Below, piece by piece: positions 49,030-58,602 of a stretch of 64,000 nucleotides of DNA. The stretch covers positions 3,906,001-3,970,000 of the forward strand of contig NZ_LT594324.1 of the NCBI RefSeq assembly GCF_900089605.1, in the 5' to 3' direction. The position numbers and the translations under genes are program-made. This DNA is from Micromonospora narathiwatensis (GTDB lineage Bacteria > Actinomycetota > Actinomycetes > Mycobacteriales > Micromonosporaceae). Within the stretch, counting starts at the first letter, position 1, and each line of letters begins with the position of its first letter. The notes beneath the pieces are model-generated. The model did not search any database, had not been told where the DNA came from, and worked only from the letters and a program-made list of their open reading frames with translations.

Positions 49030-50246
49030 CCGACGTCGGCGAGATGATCACCCGGGTCCACCGCGAGGAGTGGGCCCGGGTGGTCGCGACCCTGGCCAGG
49101 CGCCTCGGGGACCTTGACATCGCCGAGGAGATGGCCGCCGAGGCGTTCGCGACCGCCGTCGAGCGCTGGCCGGTCGACGGCGTCCCGCCGAGTCCCGGCG
49201 CGTGGCTCACCACCACCGCCCACCGCAAGGCCATCGACCGGCTCCGACGCGAGGTCAGACGCGAGGAGAGGCACAGGGAGGCGCTGATGCTGTTCGACAC
49301 CCCCGAGCCGCTCGGCGCCATCGACGACGACCGGCTGCGCCTCGTCTTCACCTGCTGTCACCCCGCGCTCGCCATGGAGGCGCGGGTCGCGCTGACCCTG
49401 CGGCTGGTCGGTGGGCTCACCGTGCCCGAGATCGCCCGCGCGTTCCTGGTCCAGGAGGCCGCCATGGGCCGGCGGATCACCCGCGCGAAGGAGAAGATCA
49501 AAGCGGCGAGGATCCCCTACGGCGTGCCGTTTCGTGAGGACCTCCCGGCCCGGGTCACCGGGGTGCTCGCCGTCCTCTACCTGATCTTCAACGAGGGCTA
49601 CCTGGCCTCGAACCCCGAGAAGGAGCCGGTCCGCGGCGACCTGACCGCCGAGGCGACCCGGCTGACCCGGCTGGTCCATGCCCTGATCCCGACGGACGGC
49701 GAGGTCGCCGGACTGCTGGCGCTGATGCTCCTGACAGAGGCCCGCCGAGCCGCCCGGGTGTCGGCGAGCGGTGAGCTCGTCGCCCTCGACGAGCAGGACC
49801 GCGGTGCCTGGGACCGCGAGCTGATCGCCGACGGCCACGCCCTGGTCCGCGCCCGCCTCGCCTCCCGCCAGGCGCCGGGGCGCTACCAGATCCTCGCCGC
49901 GATCAACGCCGTCCACACCGACGCCCGCGACGTCCGTGCCACCGACTGGTCGCAGGTCGTCGCGCTCTACGACCAGTTGGTCCGCCTCGACCCCTCGCCG
50001 ATCGTGCGGCTCAACCGGGCGATCGCGGTCGCCGAGCTGGACGGCCCGGAGGTCGCGCTGGCGGAGGTGAACGGTCTGCCGCTGGAGGGCTACCACGCCT
50101 ACCACGCCACCCGCGCCGACCTGCTGCGCCGGCTGGGCCGGAGCGAGGAGTCGCGGGCGGCGTACGACCGGGCCATCGGACTGGCCGGCAACACCGCCGA
50201 GACGGCGTACCTCATCCGTCGCCGCGACCAGCTGGCCCGCCCGTGA
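49026..50246 (+). CDS. ECF42-type RNA polymerase sigma factor with TPR-like C-terminus
   Basis: A 406-residue sigma factor. Region 2 (DLDIAEEMAAEAFATAVERW) and region 4 (VGGLTVPEIARAFLVQEAAMGRRITRAKEKI) are present in the first 190 residues. The rest is a helical TPR-like DUF6596 region (VLAVLYLIFNEGYLAS, then RLNRAIAVAELDGPEVALAEV), which replaces the anti-sigma control of other ECF types. The overlap with the YCII gene is the standard ECF42 pairing. Confidence 0.9.
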   Translation: MTDVGEMITRVHREEWARVVATLARRLGDLDIAEEMAAEAFATAVERWPVDGVPPSPGAWLTTTAHRKAIDRLRREVRREERHREALMLFDTPEPLGAIDDDRLRLVFTCCHPALAMEARVALTLRLVGGLTVPEIARAFLVQEAAMGRRITRAKEKIKAARIPYGVPFREDLPARVTGVLAVLYLIFNEGYLASNPEKEPVRGDLTAEATRLTRLVHALIPTDGEVAGLLALMLLTEARRAARVSASGELVALDEQDRGAWDRELIADGHALVRARLASRQAPGRYQILAAINAVHTDARDVRATDWSQVVALYDQLVRLDPSPIVRLNRAIAVAELDGPEVALAEVNGLPLEGYHAYHATRADLLRRLGRSEESRAAYDRAIGLAGNTAETAYLIRRRDQLARP

Positions 50247-50400
50247 ACCGCGCCACGCCGGTCACCGCCTCAGCCGCGTAGCCCAACAGCGGTAGCCGGT
50301 CGCCAACGGAGCCGCCCGGACAGGTCAAGGCGCACATCGCGAAGGCGGTTCTCGTACCGCCACATCCGGTTTCACGTTTTCCCAGCTCAAGCGCTGCCGG

Positions 50401-50474
50401 TGGGGCGGACGGGACTCGAACCCGTGACCGATCGATTATGAGTCGACTGCTCTAACCCGCTGAGCTACCGCCCC
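50401..50474 (-). tRNA. tRNA with CAU anticodon (Met likely, Ile2 possible)
   Basis: On the minus strand a 74-base cloverleaf runs GGGGCGG (acceptor) to CCGCCCC plus discriminator A. The anticodon loop is CTCATAA and the T-loop TTCGAGT. CCA is not encoded (CCG follows the discriminator). Anticodon CAU with this loop fits elongator Met; a lysidine-modified Ile2 tRNA has the same anticodon and cannot be excluded by eye. Confidence 0.88.
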
Positions 50475-50585
50475 GCTACCGCGCCGGATCGTAACCCGGC
50501 GAGTCGATCAGTGGCCACCACGAAACTCAGCGTCGCCGCCGCCGGGTCGACACGATGGGCAACGCGAGGATAACAGCGCGTCCAG

Positions 50586-51839
50586 CTAGGGACGACCGCC
50601 CCGGCCGCCGCGGAGCGTGGCGAGAACAGCACCGGCGGTCCGCCAGCCGCTGGCGAGCGCGCCCTGGATGGAAGGGCTGTCCCGGTGGTCGCCGGCCACG
50701 AAGAGCCCGCTCCCGAGCGCGACCGGTTTGCGTAGCCGGCCCTGCGGCGGCGGCGCGGCCGGCAGCGCGGCCGGCACGGTGACCGTGGTGAGATGGGTCC
50801 AGTCGGCGGTGGACCGTCCGTAGAGGTGGTCCAGCTCCCGCCGGACGACCGGCTCGGGCAGGGGTTGCGGGCCCACCACCGAGGTGGCCACCAGGTGCTT
50901 CCCGGCCGGCGCGTACGTGGGTGCGGCCCGGCTCAGCACCACCGTGTTCGTGATGAGTTCCCGCCGTTCCCCGTCGAGCAGCAGGATCGGCTCGTCCAGG
51001 GGCGGGCGGTCCGCGCTGTGGTAGTAGGTCGTGAATCCGTGCATGCGTACCGGTGGCAGCCCGGGCAGCAGCGTTGCCGCCGCCGGCGGGTCCACGGCGA
51101 CCACGACGGCGCGGCAGGAGATGTCGCCGGTCCGGGTGCGGACCCGGCCCGGCGCGACCTCGGCGACCGGGGTGTTCACCTCGATCAACTCGGTGGGCAG
51201 CGGGGCGGCGACGGCCCGGGGCAGCGCGGCCATCCCCCGGGCGGGCAGGCCGATCCGGCCCCGGGCGAACGCGCGCAGGGTCACGGCCAGCACGTGGCTG
51301 GAGGTCTCCAGCTCCCGGTCGATGAAGACGCCGGAGAGGAACGGCCGGAGCAGTTCCTCGATGATCGGGTCGGAGAGCCCGGCCCGGCGCAGCGCCGCCT
51401 CGCTGGTGGTCTCCGGCGCGGTCAGCAGCCGGCCGACCGGCAGGGTGGCGCAGCCGGTGGCGAGTGCGGCGAGGCGCAGCCGGTCGAGCAGCGACCCGAT
51501 GCCGGCGGCCACCGTGCCTGCCGTGCCGGCGGGGTCGCGAAGCGGGTTGGCCAGCCGGTGCAGCCGGTCGCCGCGACGGACCAGCACGCCGGGGGTGAAC
51601 CAGCCCAGGTCGAGGGTGGCCAGGTCGAGCAGGCCGCCGAGCCGCGGGTACCCGGAGTTGAGCACCTGGAAGCCGCGGTCGAGCAGATAGCCGTCGACCT
51701 CGTCGGTGGCGACCCGGCCGCCGACCCGGTCGGCGGCCTCCAGCAGCCGCCAGGGTACGCCGGCGCGGTGCAGCCGGCGGGCGGCGGCGAGGCCGGCCAG
51801 GCCGCCGCCGACGATGACGACGTCGGTGTCACCGGGCAC
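50586..51839 (-). CDS. FAD-dependent amine-oxidase/phytoene-desaturase-like protein
   Basis: A 417-residue flavoprotein. The dinucleotide-binding start is DVVIVGGGLAGLAAARRLH with the GG doublet RVGGRV, and the C-terminal flavin motif is GLFVAGDHRDSPSIQGALAS. The overall plan matches NAD(P)/FAD-dependent oxidoreductases related to carotenoid desaturases and amine oxidases. Starting GTG 51839 overlaps the MMPL gene end by 11 bases, so the two are probably in one transcript. Substrate unknown. Confidence 0.88.
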   Translation of the reverse strand: MPGDTDVVIVGGGLAGLAAARRLHRAGVPWRLLEAADRVGGRVATDEVDGYLLDRGFQVLNSGYPRLGGLLDLATLDLGWFTPGVLVRRGDRLHRLANPLRDPAGTAGTVAAGIGSLLDRLRLAALATGCATLPVGRLLTAPETTSEAALRRAGLSDPIIEELLRPFLSGVFIDRELETSSHVLAVTLRAFARGRIGLPARGMAALPRAVAAPLPTELIEVNTPVAEVAPGRVRTRTGDISCRAVVVAVDPPAAATLLPGLPPVRMHGFTTYYHSADRPPLDEPILLLDGERRELITNTVVLSRAAPTYAPAGKHLVATSVVGPQPLPEPVVRRELDHLYGRSTADWTHLTTVTVPAALPAAPPPQGRLRKPVALGSGLFVAGDHRDSPSIQGALASGWRTAGAVLATLRGGRGGRP

Positions 51840-53967
51840 GGCCCACCTCGGTGCCGCTCCGGTCGCCGTCGCGGACGACGCGGGACAGCTTGCTCGGCCA
51901 CCAGAGGGTCGGCCCGAGGTCGTACGCTAGCGCGGGCACCAGCAGCGACCGGACGACGATGGTGTCGAGCAGCACCCCGACGGCGACCGCCACGCCCAAC
52001 TCGACCAGCACCACCAACGGCAGCACGGCGAGCGCGGAGAAGGTGGCGGCGAGCACGATGCCGGCGGAGGTGATCACGCCACCGGTGACGGCGAGCCCGG
52101 CCAGCACCCCGGCCCGGGTGCCCCGCCGGACCGACTCCTCGCGTACCCGGCTCATCAGGAAGATGTTGTAGTCGATGCCGAGGGCGACCAGGAAGACGAA
52201 CGCGAAGAGCGGGAACGACTGGTCGACGCCGGGGAAGTCGAGGAGATACCGGAAGATCAACGCGCAGAGGCCGAGCGTGGCCAGGAACGACAGCACCACG
52301 GTGGCGATCAGCAGGATCGGGGCGACCAGGGCGCGTAGCAGCAGCGCCAGGATGACCGCGATGACCAGCAGCACCACCGGGATGATGACGTTGCGGTCCC
52401 GGGCGGCGGCGTCGGCGGTGTCCACGTCGACGGCGGTGAAGCCGCCCACCACGGTGCCGGCGCCGGGCACCTTGTGCACCGCCTCGCGCAGGTTACGGAT
52501 GGTCCGTTCGGCGGCGTGACTGTCGGGCGGGTCGGTGAGGGTGGCCTCCAGTTGCACCCGCCCGTCGACCACCTTGGGCGGGGCGTTCGGCGCGGGCGGT
52601 CCACCCGGCCCGGTCTCGGTGACCGGGCGGACGGAGGACACCCCCGGTACGCCCTGGGCCACCTGGGCGACCTGCTGGGCGGTGGCCTGGTTGGTGAAGA
52701 TCGTGGCGGGGCTGCCGGTGCCGGCCGGGAAATGCCGGGCGATCACCTCCTGCCCGGCGGCCGAGTCGGTGCTCCTGGTGAACTGCTGCGACTGGCCGAG
52801 GGCGGTGATGTCGAGCTGGGTGAGTCCCAGGGTGAGTACGGCCAGCGCCACGGCGGTGACCAGCCAGACGGCCCGGGCCCGCCGGGCCACGAAGCCGGCG
52901 ACCCGGCCCCAGACGCCGTGCTCGGCCTGCGGGTCGGCGTGGTCGAACCGGGGCCGCCGTGGCCAGAACGCCCACCGTCCGCCGAGCAGCAGCAGCGCGG
53001 GTAGGAAGGTGAGCATCACCAGGAGGGTGGCGGCGATGCCGACGGCGACGACCGGGCCGAGCGCCCGGTTGGAGTTGAGGCTGGACAGGAGCAGGCAGAG
53101 CAGGCTGAGGATGACGGTGACGCCGGAGGCGATGATCGCCTGGGCGGCGCCCCTCCAGGCCGCCTTCAGCGCGTCCCAGGGGCGCTCGTGCCGATGCAGT
53201 TCCTCGCGGTGGCGGGCGATCAGCAGCAGCGCGTAGTCGGTGCCGGCGCCGAAGACGAGCACCGTCAGGATGCCCTGTGCCTGCCCGTTCAGCTTGATGA
53301 CGCCGTGGTCGGCCAGGTGGTAGACGAAGATCGCGGCCAACGAGTACGACATGCCGGCGGCGAGCAGCGGAAAGATCCAGAGCACCGGGCTGCGATAGAC
53401 GATCAGCAGGATGACCAGCACCACGACCAGGGTGACCAGCAGCAGCGGCCCGTCGATGGCGGTGAAGACCTGGATCAGGTCGCCGAGCAGTCCTGCCGGA
53501 CCGGCCACGTCCACGGTGAGTCCGTCCCGGTCCGCGCCGACGATGTCGCGCAGTTGGGCGACGACCTGGCGGATCCGTTCGCCCCCGACGCTTTCGATCG
53601 GGACGATCACCTGTACGGCCTGGTGATCCTGGCTGACGATCGGCGGCGGCAGCGGCGTGACCACGCCGGACACCTGGGCGAACCGGGCCGCGTCGGCCTG
53701 GATGCGCTGCTGGTCGGCCGGGGTGATGCCGGTGGTGCGCTCGTAGACGACGAGGGCCGGAGTGGTCTGCCGGGTCTCGAAGCCGGCGGAGAGGTCCTGT
53801 GCCCGGGTCGCCTCGGCGTTCGTCGGGAGGAAGGCGGTGTTGTCGTTGGTGGCGACGTCGCCGAGCCGACCCGCGTACGGTCCGGCGATCGCGCCGACGA
53901 CCAGCCAGCCCAGCACGACCGCCACCGCGACCAGCGTCGCCGTCCGGCGGCTCGGTCCCCCGGCCAT
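51829..53967 (-). CDS. MMPL/RND-family membrane transporter
   Basis: A 712-residue transporter with 12 membrane helices in two halves, each with a large outer loop after the first helix. The proton-relay Asp-Tyr pairs are visible as FGAGTDYALLLIARHREE in the first half and VALGIDYNIFLMSRVREE in the second. Relatives move lipids or drugs to the outside, as MmpL proteins do. ATG 53967 is chosen; GTG 53973 is two codons earlier. It overlaps the FAD protein gene downstream, so a lipid or pigment precursor is a possible cargo. Confidence 0.9.
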   Translation of the reverse strand: MAGGPSRRTATLVAVAVVLGWLVVGAIAGPYAGRLGDVATNDNTAFLPTNAEATRAQDLSAGFETRQTTPALVVYERTTGITPADQQRIQADAARFAQVSGVVTPLPPPIVSQDHQAVQVIVPIESVGGERIRQVVAQLRDIVGADRDGLTVDVAGPAGLLGDLIQVFTAIDGPLLLVTLVVVLVILLIVYRSPVLWIFPLLAAGMSYSLAAIFVYHLADHGVIKLNGQAQGILTVLVFGAGTDYALLLIARHREELHRHERPWDALKAAWRGAAQAIIASGVTVILSLLCLLLSSLNSNRALGPVVAVGIAATLLVMLTFLPALLLLGGRWAFWPRRPRFDHADPQAEHGVWGRVAGFVARRARAVWLVTAVALAVLTLGLTQLDITALGQSQQFTRSTDSAAGQEVIARHFPAGTGSPATIFTNQATAQQVAQVAQGVPGVSSVRPVTETGPGGPPAPNAPPKVVDGRVQLEATLTDPPDSHAAERTIRNLREAVHKVPGAGTVVGGFTAVDVDTADAAARDRNVIIPVVLLVIAVILALLLRALVAPILLIATVVLSFLATLGLCALIFRYLLDFPGVDQSFPLFAFVFLVALGIDYNIFLMSRVREESVRRGTRAGVLAGLAVTGGVITSAGIVLAATFSALAVLPLVVLVELGVAVAVGVLLDTIVVRSLLVPALAYDLGPTLWWPSKLSRVVRDGDRSGTEVGRAR

Positions 53968-54148
53968 GTCCACCCACCCTTGGACCGATACACCCTCTCG
54001 ACTCAGCGGGAGTCCGAGTCGACACCGCCCATCCTGCCGGGCAAAACGGCCACGGGTGGGCGAAACCGGGCGCTGTGCGGGAGAACGGGAATGCAGGCAC
54101 GAGAAACGCCCGCCGGCCTGGGCCGACGGGCGCGCTGTTGGAGCTGAG

Positions 54149-54221
54149 CTCCCCCGTTTGGACTCGAACCAAAAACCTGCCGGTTAACAGCCGGCTGCTC
54201 TGCCAATTGAGCTACGGGGGA
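54149..54221 (-). tRNA. tRNA-Asn (GUU)
   Basis: A 73-base cloverleaf on the minus strand: acceptor TCCCCCG pairs with CGGGGGA, the anticodon loop is CTGTTAA and the T-loop TTCGAGT, discriminator G. CCA is not encoded (CTC follows). Confidence 0.93.
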
Positions 54222-54516
54222 CCGTAGATCACCCGGTTGCGGATCTCTCCGCGCCGTGCGACGGCACAAGAGTACAGGACATCGGGGGGTGGTGCGCCAG
54301 GGGGTTGCCCCACCGATCACGGTGCCGCCACCGGCCGGACCGGCGCACCGGAAGCGGCCCGCAATTCCGGCAAATCGCCATCCCGACACAAGGAGGCATG
54401 AGCGAGGAGCAAGATGGGTAGTTAGCCGCCGACAGTGGATACGGGCGCGAGATGGTCGTTCCCGCCGGGCAACACCCGGCCGGGACGGCGGCGCGCCAGG
54501 TACGGAAGGAGCCGCC

Positions 54517-54912
54517 ATGCGCGGAAAGATCATGTTTCTTGGCGGGCTGGCTGCGGGATTCGTCCTGGGCGCCCGTGCCGGCCGGGAGAAGTACGAGGAA
54601 CTGATGGTCCGGGGCCGCAAGGTGCTCGACCATCCGACGGTCCAGGAGGCGGCGGGCGTCGCACAGGCCCAGGCGACCCGGCTCTACGCCGAGGGCAAGG
54701 ACCGGCTGGGCCAGACCAAGCTCGGCGAGAAGCTCACCAGCGGCAACGGCCGGCACGGGTTGACCCCGGCCGACAAGCCGTTCGCCGGCACGCCGGCCAC
54801 CGCCGGCACCAGGTCCGGTTCGGGCTCGACCGGCCCGACGCCCTCGTCGTCCGGCGGATCGAGCAGCAAGCCGTCCGGCACGAGCAGCAGCAGCAGCAGC
54901 AGCAAAGCCTGA
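54517..54912 (+). CDS. YtxH-like small membrane-associated protein
   Basis: A 131-residue protein. The N-terminal MRGKIMFLGGLAAGFVLGARAG and following REKYEELMVRGRKVLD match the YtxH/actinobacterial GVLGxRAGxxRYE family, with one membrane helix. The C-terminus is a Gly/Ser/Thr/Pro-rich disordered tail ending in a Ser run. ATG 54517 follows GGAAGGAG. Role unclear, probably envelope or stress related. Confidence 0.8.
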   Translation: MRGKIMFLGGLAAGFVLGARAGREKYEELMVRGRKVLDHPTVQEAAGVAQAQATRLYAEGKDRLGQTKLGEKLTSGNGRHGLTPADKPFAGTPATAGTRSGSGSTGPTPSSSGGSSSKPSGTSSSSSSSKA

Positions 54913-54923
54913 CGCCACCCGAG

Positions 54924-54960
54924 CAGCGGGCCGGTCCCCCACGGGGCGACCGGCCCGCTG
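54924..54960 (+). terminator. hairpin terminator after the YtxH-like gene
   Basis: Perfect 13-bp arms CAGCGGGCCGGTC and complement with an 11-base loop, 11 bp after the stop. Confidence 0.8.
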
Positions 54961-55175
54961 TCGTCTGTCCGAAGAGCACCGGTCCACCTCTTTTGCTGAT
55001 TCCGAACGAAAGTCGGAGTGATTCATAGAAAACTTTTGGCTCCAACCTCTTTTCTTTGGTCGCCCGCACAAATATCGTCTCGCGTAGATCCTGGCCAGGC
55101 TCTCGTCCAACCCCAGCGACCTCCTCAGCCTCGTCCCGGCGCTGAGGCGGACCCGCCCGACCAGAGCGAGGTTCG

Positions 55176-58100
55176 ATGCGTAGACCCTTCGGCCGCAGGG
55201 CCGCCACCCACCTCAGCCTGCTCACCCTCGTCGGCGCGACGCTCGTCGCGACGGCGCCGCAGGCTCCGACCCCGGCGCAGGCTGCACCGGTGCTCACCGC
55301 GCCGGCCCCCCACAGCAACGGCATGCAGTACAAGGTGCTCGTCTTCACCCGCTCGGCCAGCGGAGACAACGCAGCCACCGCAGCCGGTGTGCAGGCCATC
55401 CAGCAACTCGGGCGTGACCAGCGCTTCACCGTCGAGGTCACCGGCGACGCCCGCAAGTTCGACGCACCACACCTGAAGCAGTTCCGCGTCGTGGTGTTCC
55501 TCAACACCGCCGGCAACATCCTCAACGACGCCCAACGGACGGCCTTCGAGAAGTACTACCGCGACGGCGGCGGCTTCGTCGGCGTCCACTCGGCCATCGA
55601 GGCCGAGCCCGACTGGTCCTTCCTCACCAACGTGCTCGGTACCCGGGCCACCGGCGCGCCCTCGGCCGCCAGCGCGGCCACCGTCACCGTCGCCGACCGG
55701 GTCCACCCGGCGTCCGAGTCGCTGCCGCAGCGCTGGAGCACCACCGACCGGTGGTACAACTTCAAGGCCAACGTCCGGGGCGTCTCGCACGTGCTGGCCA
55801 CGGTGGACGAGAAGAGCTACTCCGGCGGCACCATGGGCTTCGACCACCCGATCACCTGGTGCAAGGACTACCAGGGCGGCCGGTCGTTCTACACCGGACT
55901 CGGCGCCACCCCGGAGAGCTACGACAGCCGGGACCTGCGTGCCCACCTGGGCGGTGCGATCCAGTGGGCAGCCGGCGTGACCGACGGCGACTGCGGCGCG
56001 ACGGTGCTGGCCAACTACCAGATGACCGTCATCGGGGCGCAGCCCAACGTCAACGAGCCGATCGGCTTCGACGTGCTCCCCGACGGCCGGGTGATCCAGA
56101 CCGACCGGCGCGGCGGCGTACGCCTGCACAACCCGGAGACGAACCAGACCACCGTGCTCGCCCAGATCCCGGTCTACACCCACAGCGAGGACGGGATGTA
56201 CGGGCCGGCGATCGACAACGACTTCGCCACCAACAAGTGGGTCTACCTGTACTACGCGCCGCCGCTGAACACCCCCGCCGGCAGCGCGCCGACCACCAGC
56301 ACCGACCCGCGCGCCTGGGACCAGTGGCAGGGCTACTTCCAGCTCTCCCGGTTCAAGTTCGTCGACGGGGCGAACCCGTCGCTGGACGTGAGCACCGAGC
56401 AGAAGATCCTCCAGGTGCCGGTGGACCGGGGCGCCTGCTGCCACGTGGCCGGCGACATCGCGTTCGACTCGAAGAACAACCTCTGGCTGGTCACCGGGGA
56501 CGACACCCCGGCCGGCGGCGGTGGCTCCGGCGGCTTCTCGCCGCACAACGACTCGGTCAGCGCCAGCGGTGTCTACCAGGCGCCGTTCGTGGACGCCCGG
56601 CGCAGCTCGGCCAACACCAACGACCTGCGCGGCAAGATCCTGCGGATCACCGTCCAGGCGGACGGCTCGTACACCGTGCCGGCGGGCAACCTTTACCCGG
56701 CCGGCACCGAGAAGACCCGGCCGGAGGTCTACGCGATGGGCTTCCGGAACCCGTTCCGGATCACCCTGGACAAGAACGACGTCGCCTACATCACCGACTA
56801 CTCCCCCGACTCCTCGACCGCGCAGGTCGGGCGGGGGCCGGCCGGCACCGGCCGGATGATGGTGGTCGACAAGCCGGCGAACTACGGCTGGCCGATGTGC
56901 GTGCAGCCGAACCTGCCGTACATCGAGATGAACTGGACCACCAACCCCATCTCGCCGGTCGCGCCGTTCGACTGCGCCGCGCCGAAGAACACCTCCCGGC
57001 ACAACACCGGCCTGGTCGACCTGCTGCCGACAAAGAAGTCCGAGCTGTGGTACTCGTTCCAGGCACCCACCCCGTGCCCGGAGTCGTACCTGTCGACCCC
57101 CACCCAGACCTGCCCGAACCTCTTCCCCGAGCTCGGCACCGGCGGCGTCGGCCCGCACGGCGCGGCGAAGTACGACTACGACCCGGAGCTGAGGTCGGAG
57201 ACGAAGTTCCCCGCGTACTACGACGGCGCCATCTTCTTCGGGGAGTTCACCCGGGACTACCTCAAGGAGATCCGGCTGGACGACCAGGGCGAGATCCTGA
57301 AGATCAACTCCCTGCTCAACTGCGGCGACGGTCCCGTGACCCCCGCCGAGCCGTTCCTCTGCGACAACCCGATGGACATGAAGTTCGGTCCGGACGGCAA
57401 CTTCTACCTGCTGACCTACGGCGACGGGTTCTTCAACATCAACCCCGACGCGGCGATGGTGAAGTTCAGCTACGTCAAGGGGCTGCGGGCACCCACCGCC
57501 GTACTGGCGGCCACCCCGACCAACGGCCGGGCGCCGCTCACCGTCCAGTTCTCCAGCGAGGGCTCCAACGACCCGGACCCGGGCGACTCCATCTCGTTCG
57601 CCTGGGACTTCGACGGCAACGGCACGATCGACTCGATCGACCCGAACCCGACGTTCACCTACACCCAGAACGGGGTCTACACGGCCCGGCTGACGGTGAC
57701 CGACTCCAGCGGCAAGAGCGCCTCGGCGAACACCGTCATCACGGTGGGCAACACCGCGCCGACGGTCAGGATCAACACGCCGGTGGAGGGTGGCTTCTTC
57801 AGCTGGGGCGACGACATCCCCTGGTCGGTGACGGTCACCGACCCCGAGGACGGGCCGATCGACTGCAACAAGGTCGAGGTGACCTTCGTCCTCGGGCATG
57901 ACGAGCACGGCCACGGCGAGGCCAACCAGTTCGGCTGCTCGGGCGTGCTGCCGACCGAGGCCGACGACGCCTCGCACGGCGGCTACATCTACGGCGTCAT
58001 CAGCGCGTCCTACACCGACAAGGGCGCGAACGGGCAACCGCCGCTGACCACCGTGGCCCAGCAGATCGTGCAGGACAAGCGGCAACAGGTGGAGTTCGCC

Positions 58101-58511
58101 CGGGAGCAGTCCGGCACGACCGTCGGCACCACCACCGACACCGGCGGCGGCCAGCAGCGCGGCGGCCTCGATCCGGGCGACTGGATCGCCGTCAACAACA
58201 AGGTCAACCTGGTGAACATGTCGTCGGTGACGTTCCGTACCTCGGGCGGGAGCGCCGCCACGGCCGGGCAGCCCCGGTTCGCGATCGAGCTGCGGCTCGA
58301 CCGACCCGACGGACCGCTGCTGACCACCGCGACCATCAGGGCGACCACCGGTAACAACGACTTCACCAGCACCACCGTGCCGATCACCGACCCCGGTGGG
58401 TCGCGCAAGCTCTACCTGGTCCTCACCACCGTCGCCGGTGGTCCGGCCAGCGGCTTCGGCAACCTCAACTGGGTCGACTTCAACGGCCAGGGCATCGGCG
58501 TCACCCCGTGA
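55176..58511 (+). CDS. secreted ThuA - glucose-dehydrogenase-like - PKD multidomain protein
   Basis: A 1111-residue exported protein. After a signal peptide (residues 1-36) it has a ThuA/trehalose-utilisation domain (KVLVFTRSASG, GGGFVGVHSAIEAEPDW), about residues 50-265. A PQQ-glucose/sorbosone dehydrogenase-like beta-propeller follows (residues 280-765; GFDVLPDGRVIQTDRRGGVR, YAMGFRNPFRITLD), then a PKD domain (residues 770-860; PLTVQFSSEGSNDPDPGDS) and a CBM6-like C-terminus ending WVDFNGQGIGVTP. It would bind and oxidise a polysaccharide or sugar outside the cell. The 263-bp upstream stretch is AT-richer, suggesting its promoter. A Tat-exported isomerase follows in the same direction. Confidence 0.9.
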   Translation: MRRPFGRRAATHLSLLTLVGATLVATAPQAPTPAQAAPVLTAPAPHSNGMQYKVLVFTRSASGDNAATAAGVQAIQQLGRDQRFTVEVTGDARKFDAPHLKQFRVVVFLNTAGNILNDAQRTAFEKYYRDGGGFVGVHSAIEAEPDWSFLTNVLGTRATGAPSAASAATVTVADRVHPASESLPQRWSTTDRWYNFKANVRGVSHVLATVDEKSYSGGTMGFDHPITWCKDYQGGRSFYTGLGATPESYDSRDLRAHLGGAIQWAAGVTDGDCGATVLANYQMTVIGAQPNVNEPIGFDVLPDGRVIQTDRRGGVRLHNPETNQTTVLAQIPVYTHSEDGMYGPAIDNDFATNKWVYLYYAPPLNTPAGSAPTTSTDPRAWDQWQGYFQLSRFKFVDGANPSLDVSTEQKILQVPVDRGACCHVAGDIAFDSKNNLWLVTGDDTPAGGGGSGGFSPHNDSVSASGVYQAPFVDARRSSANTNDLRGKILRITVQADGSYTVPAGNLYPAGTEKTRPEVYAMGFRNPFRITLDKNDVAYITDYSPDSSTAQVGRGPAGTGRMMVVDKPANYGWPMCVQPNLPYIEMNWTTNPISPVAPFDCAAPKNTSRHNTGLVDLLPTKKSELWYSFQAPTPCPESYLSTPTQTCPNLFPELGTGGVGPHGAAKYDYDPELRSETKFPAYYDGAIFFGEFTRDYLKEIRLDDQGEILKINSLLNCGDGPVTPAEPFLCDNPMDMKFGPDGNFYLLTYGDGFFNINPDAAMVKFSYVKGLRAPTAVLAATPTNGRAPLTVQFSSEGSNDPDPGDSISFAWDFDGNGTIDSIDPNPTFTYTQNGVYTARLTVTDSSGKSASANTVITVGNTAPTVRINTPVEGGFFSWGDDIPWSVTVTDPEDGPIDCNKVEVTFVLGHDEHGHGEANQFGCSGVLPTEADDASHGGYIYGVISASYTDKGANGQPPLTTVAQQIVQDKRQQVEFAREQSGTTVGTTTDTGGGQQRGGLDPGDWIAVNNKVNLVNMSSVTFRTSGGSAATAGQPRFAIELRLDRPDGPLLTTATIRATTGNNDFTSTTVPITDPGGSRKLYLVLTTVAGGPASGFGNLNWVDFNGQGIGVTP

Positions 58512-58602
58512 CGCCCGGTCGGGGCCGTCCACCGGGCGGCCCCGACCGGCCCGCGCCCTCCCCTTCCCACACCACCCATCACCCGAGAAAGGCAGTACCG
58601 AG

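Noticed and set aside
50401..50474. Integration site (attB) at the tRNA-CAU gene
   Set aside because: No integrase and no repeated tRNA 3' end nearby on either side.
54149..54221. Genomic island attached at tRNA-Asn
   Set aside because: Flanking genes have normal composition and there is no integrase or duplicate tRNA end.
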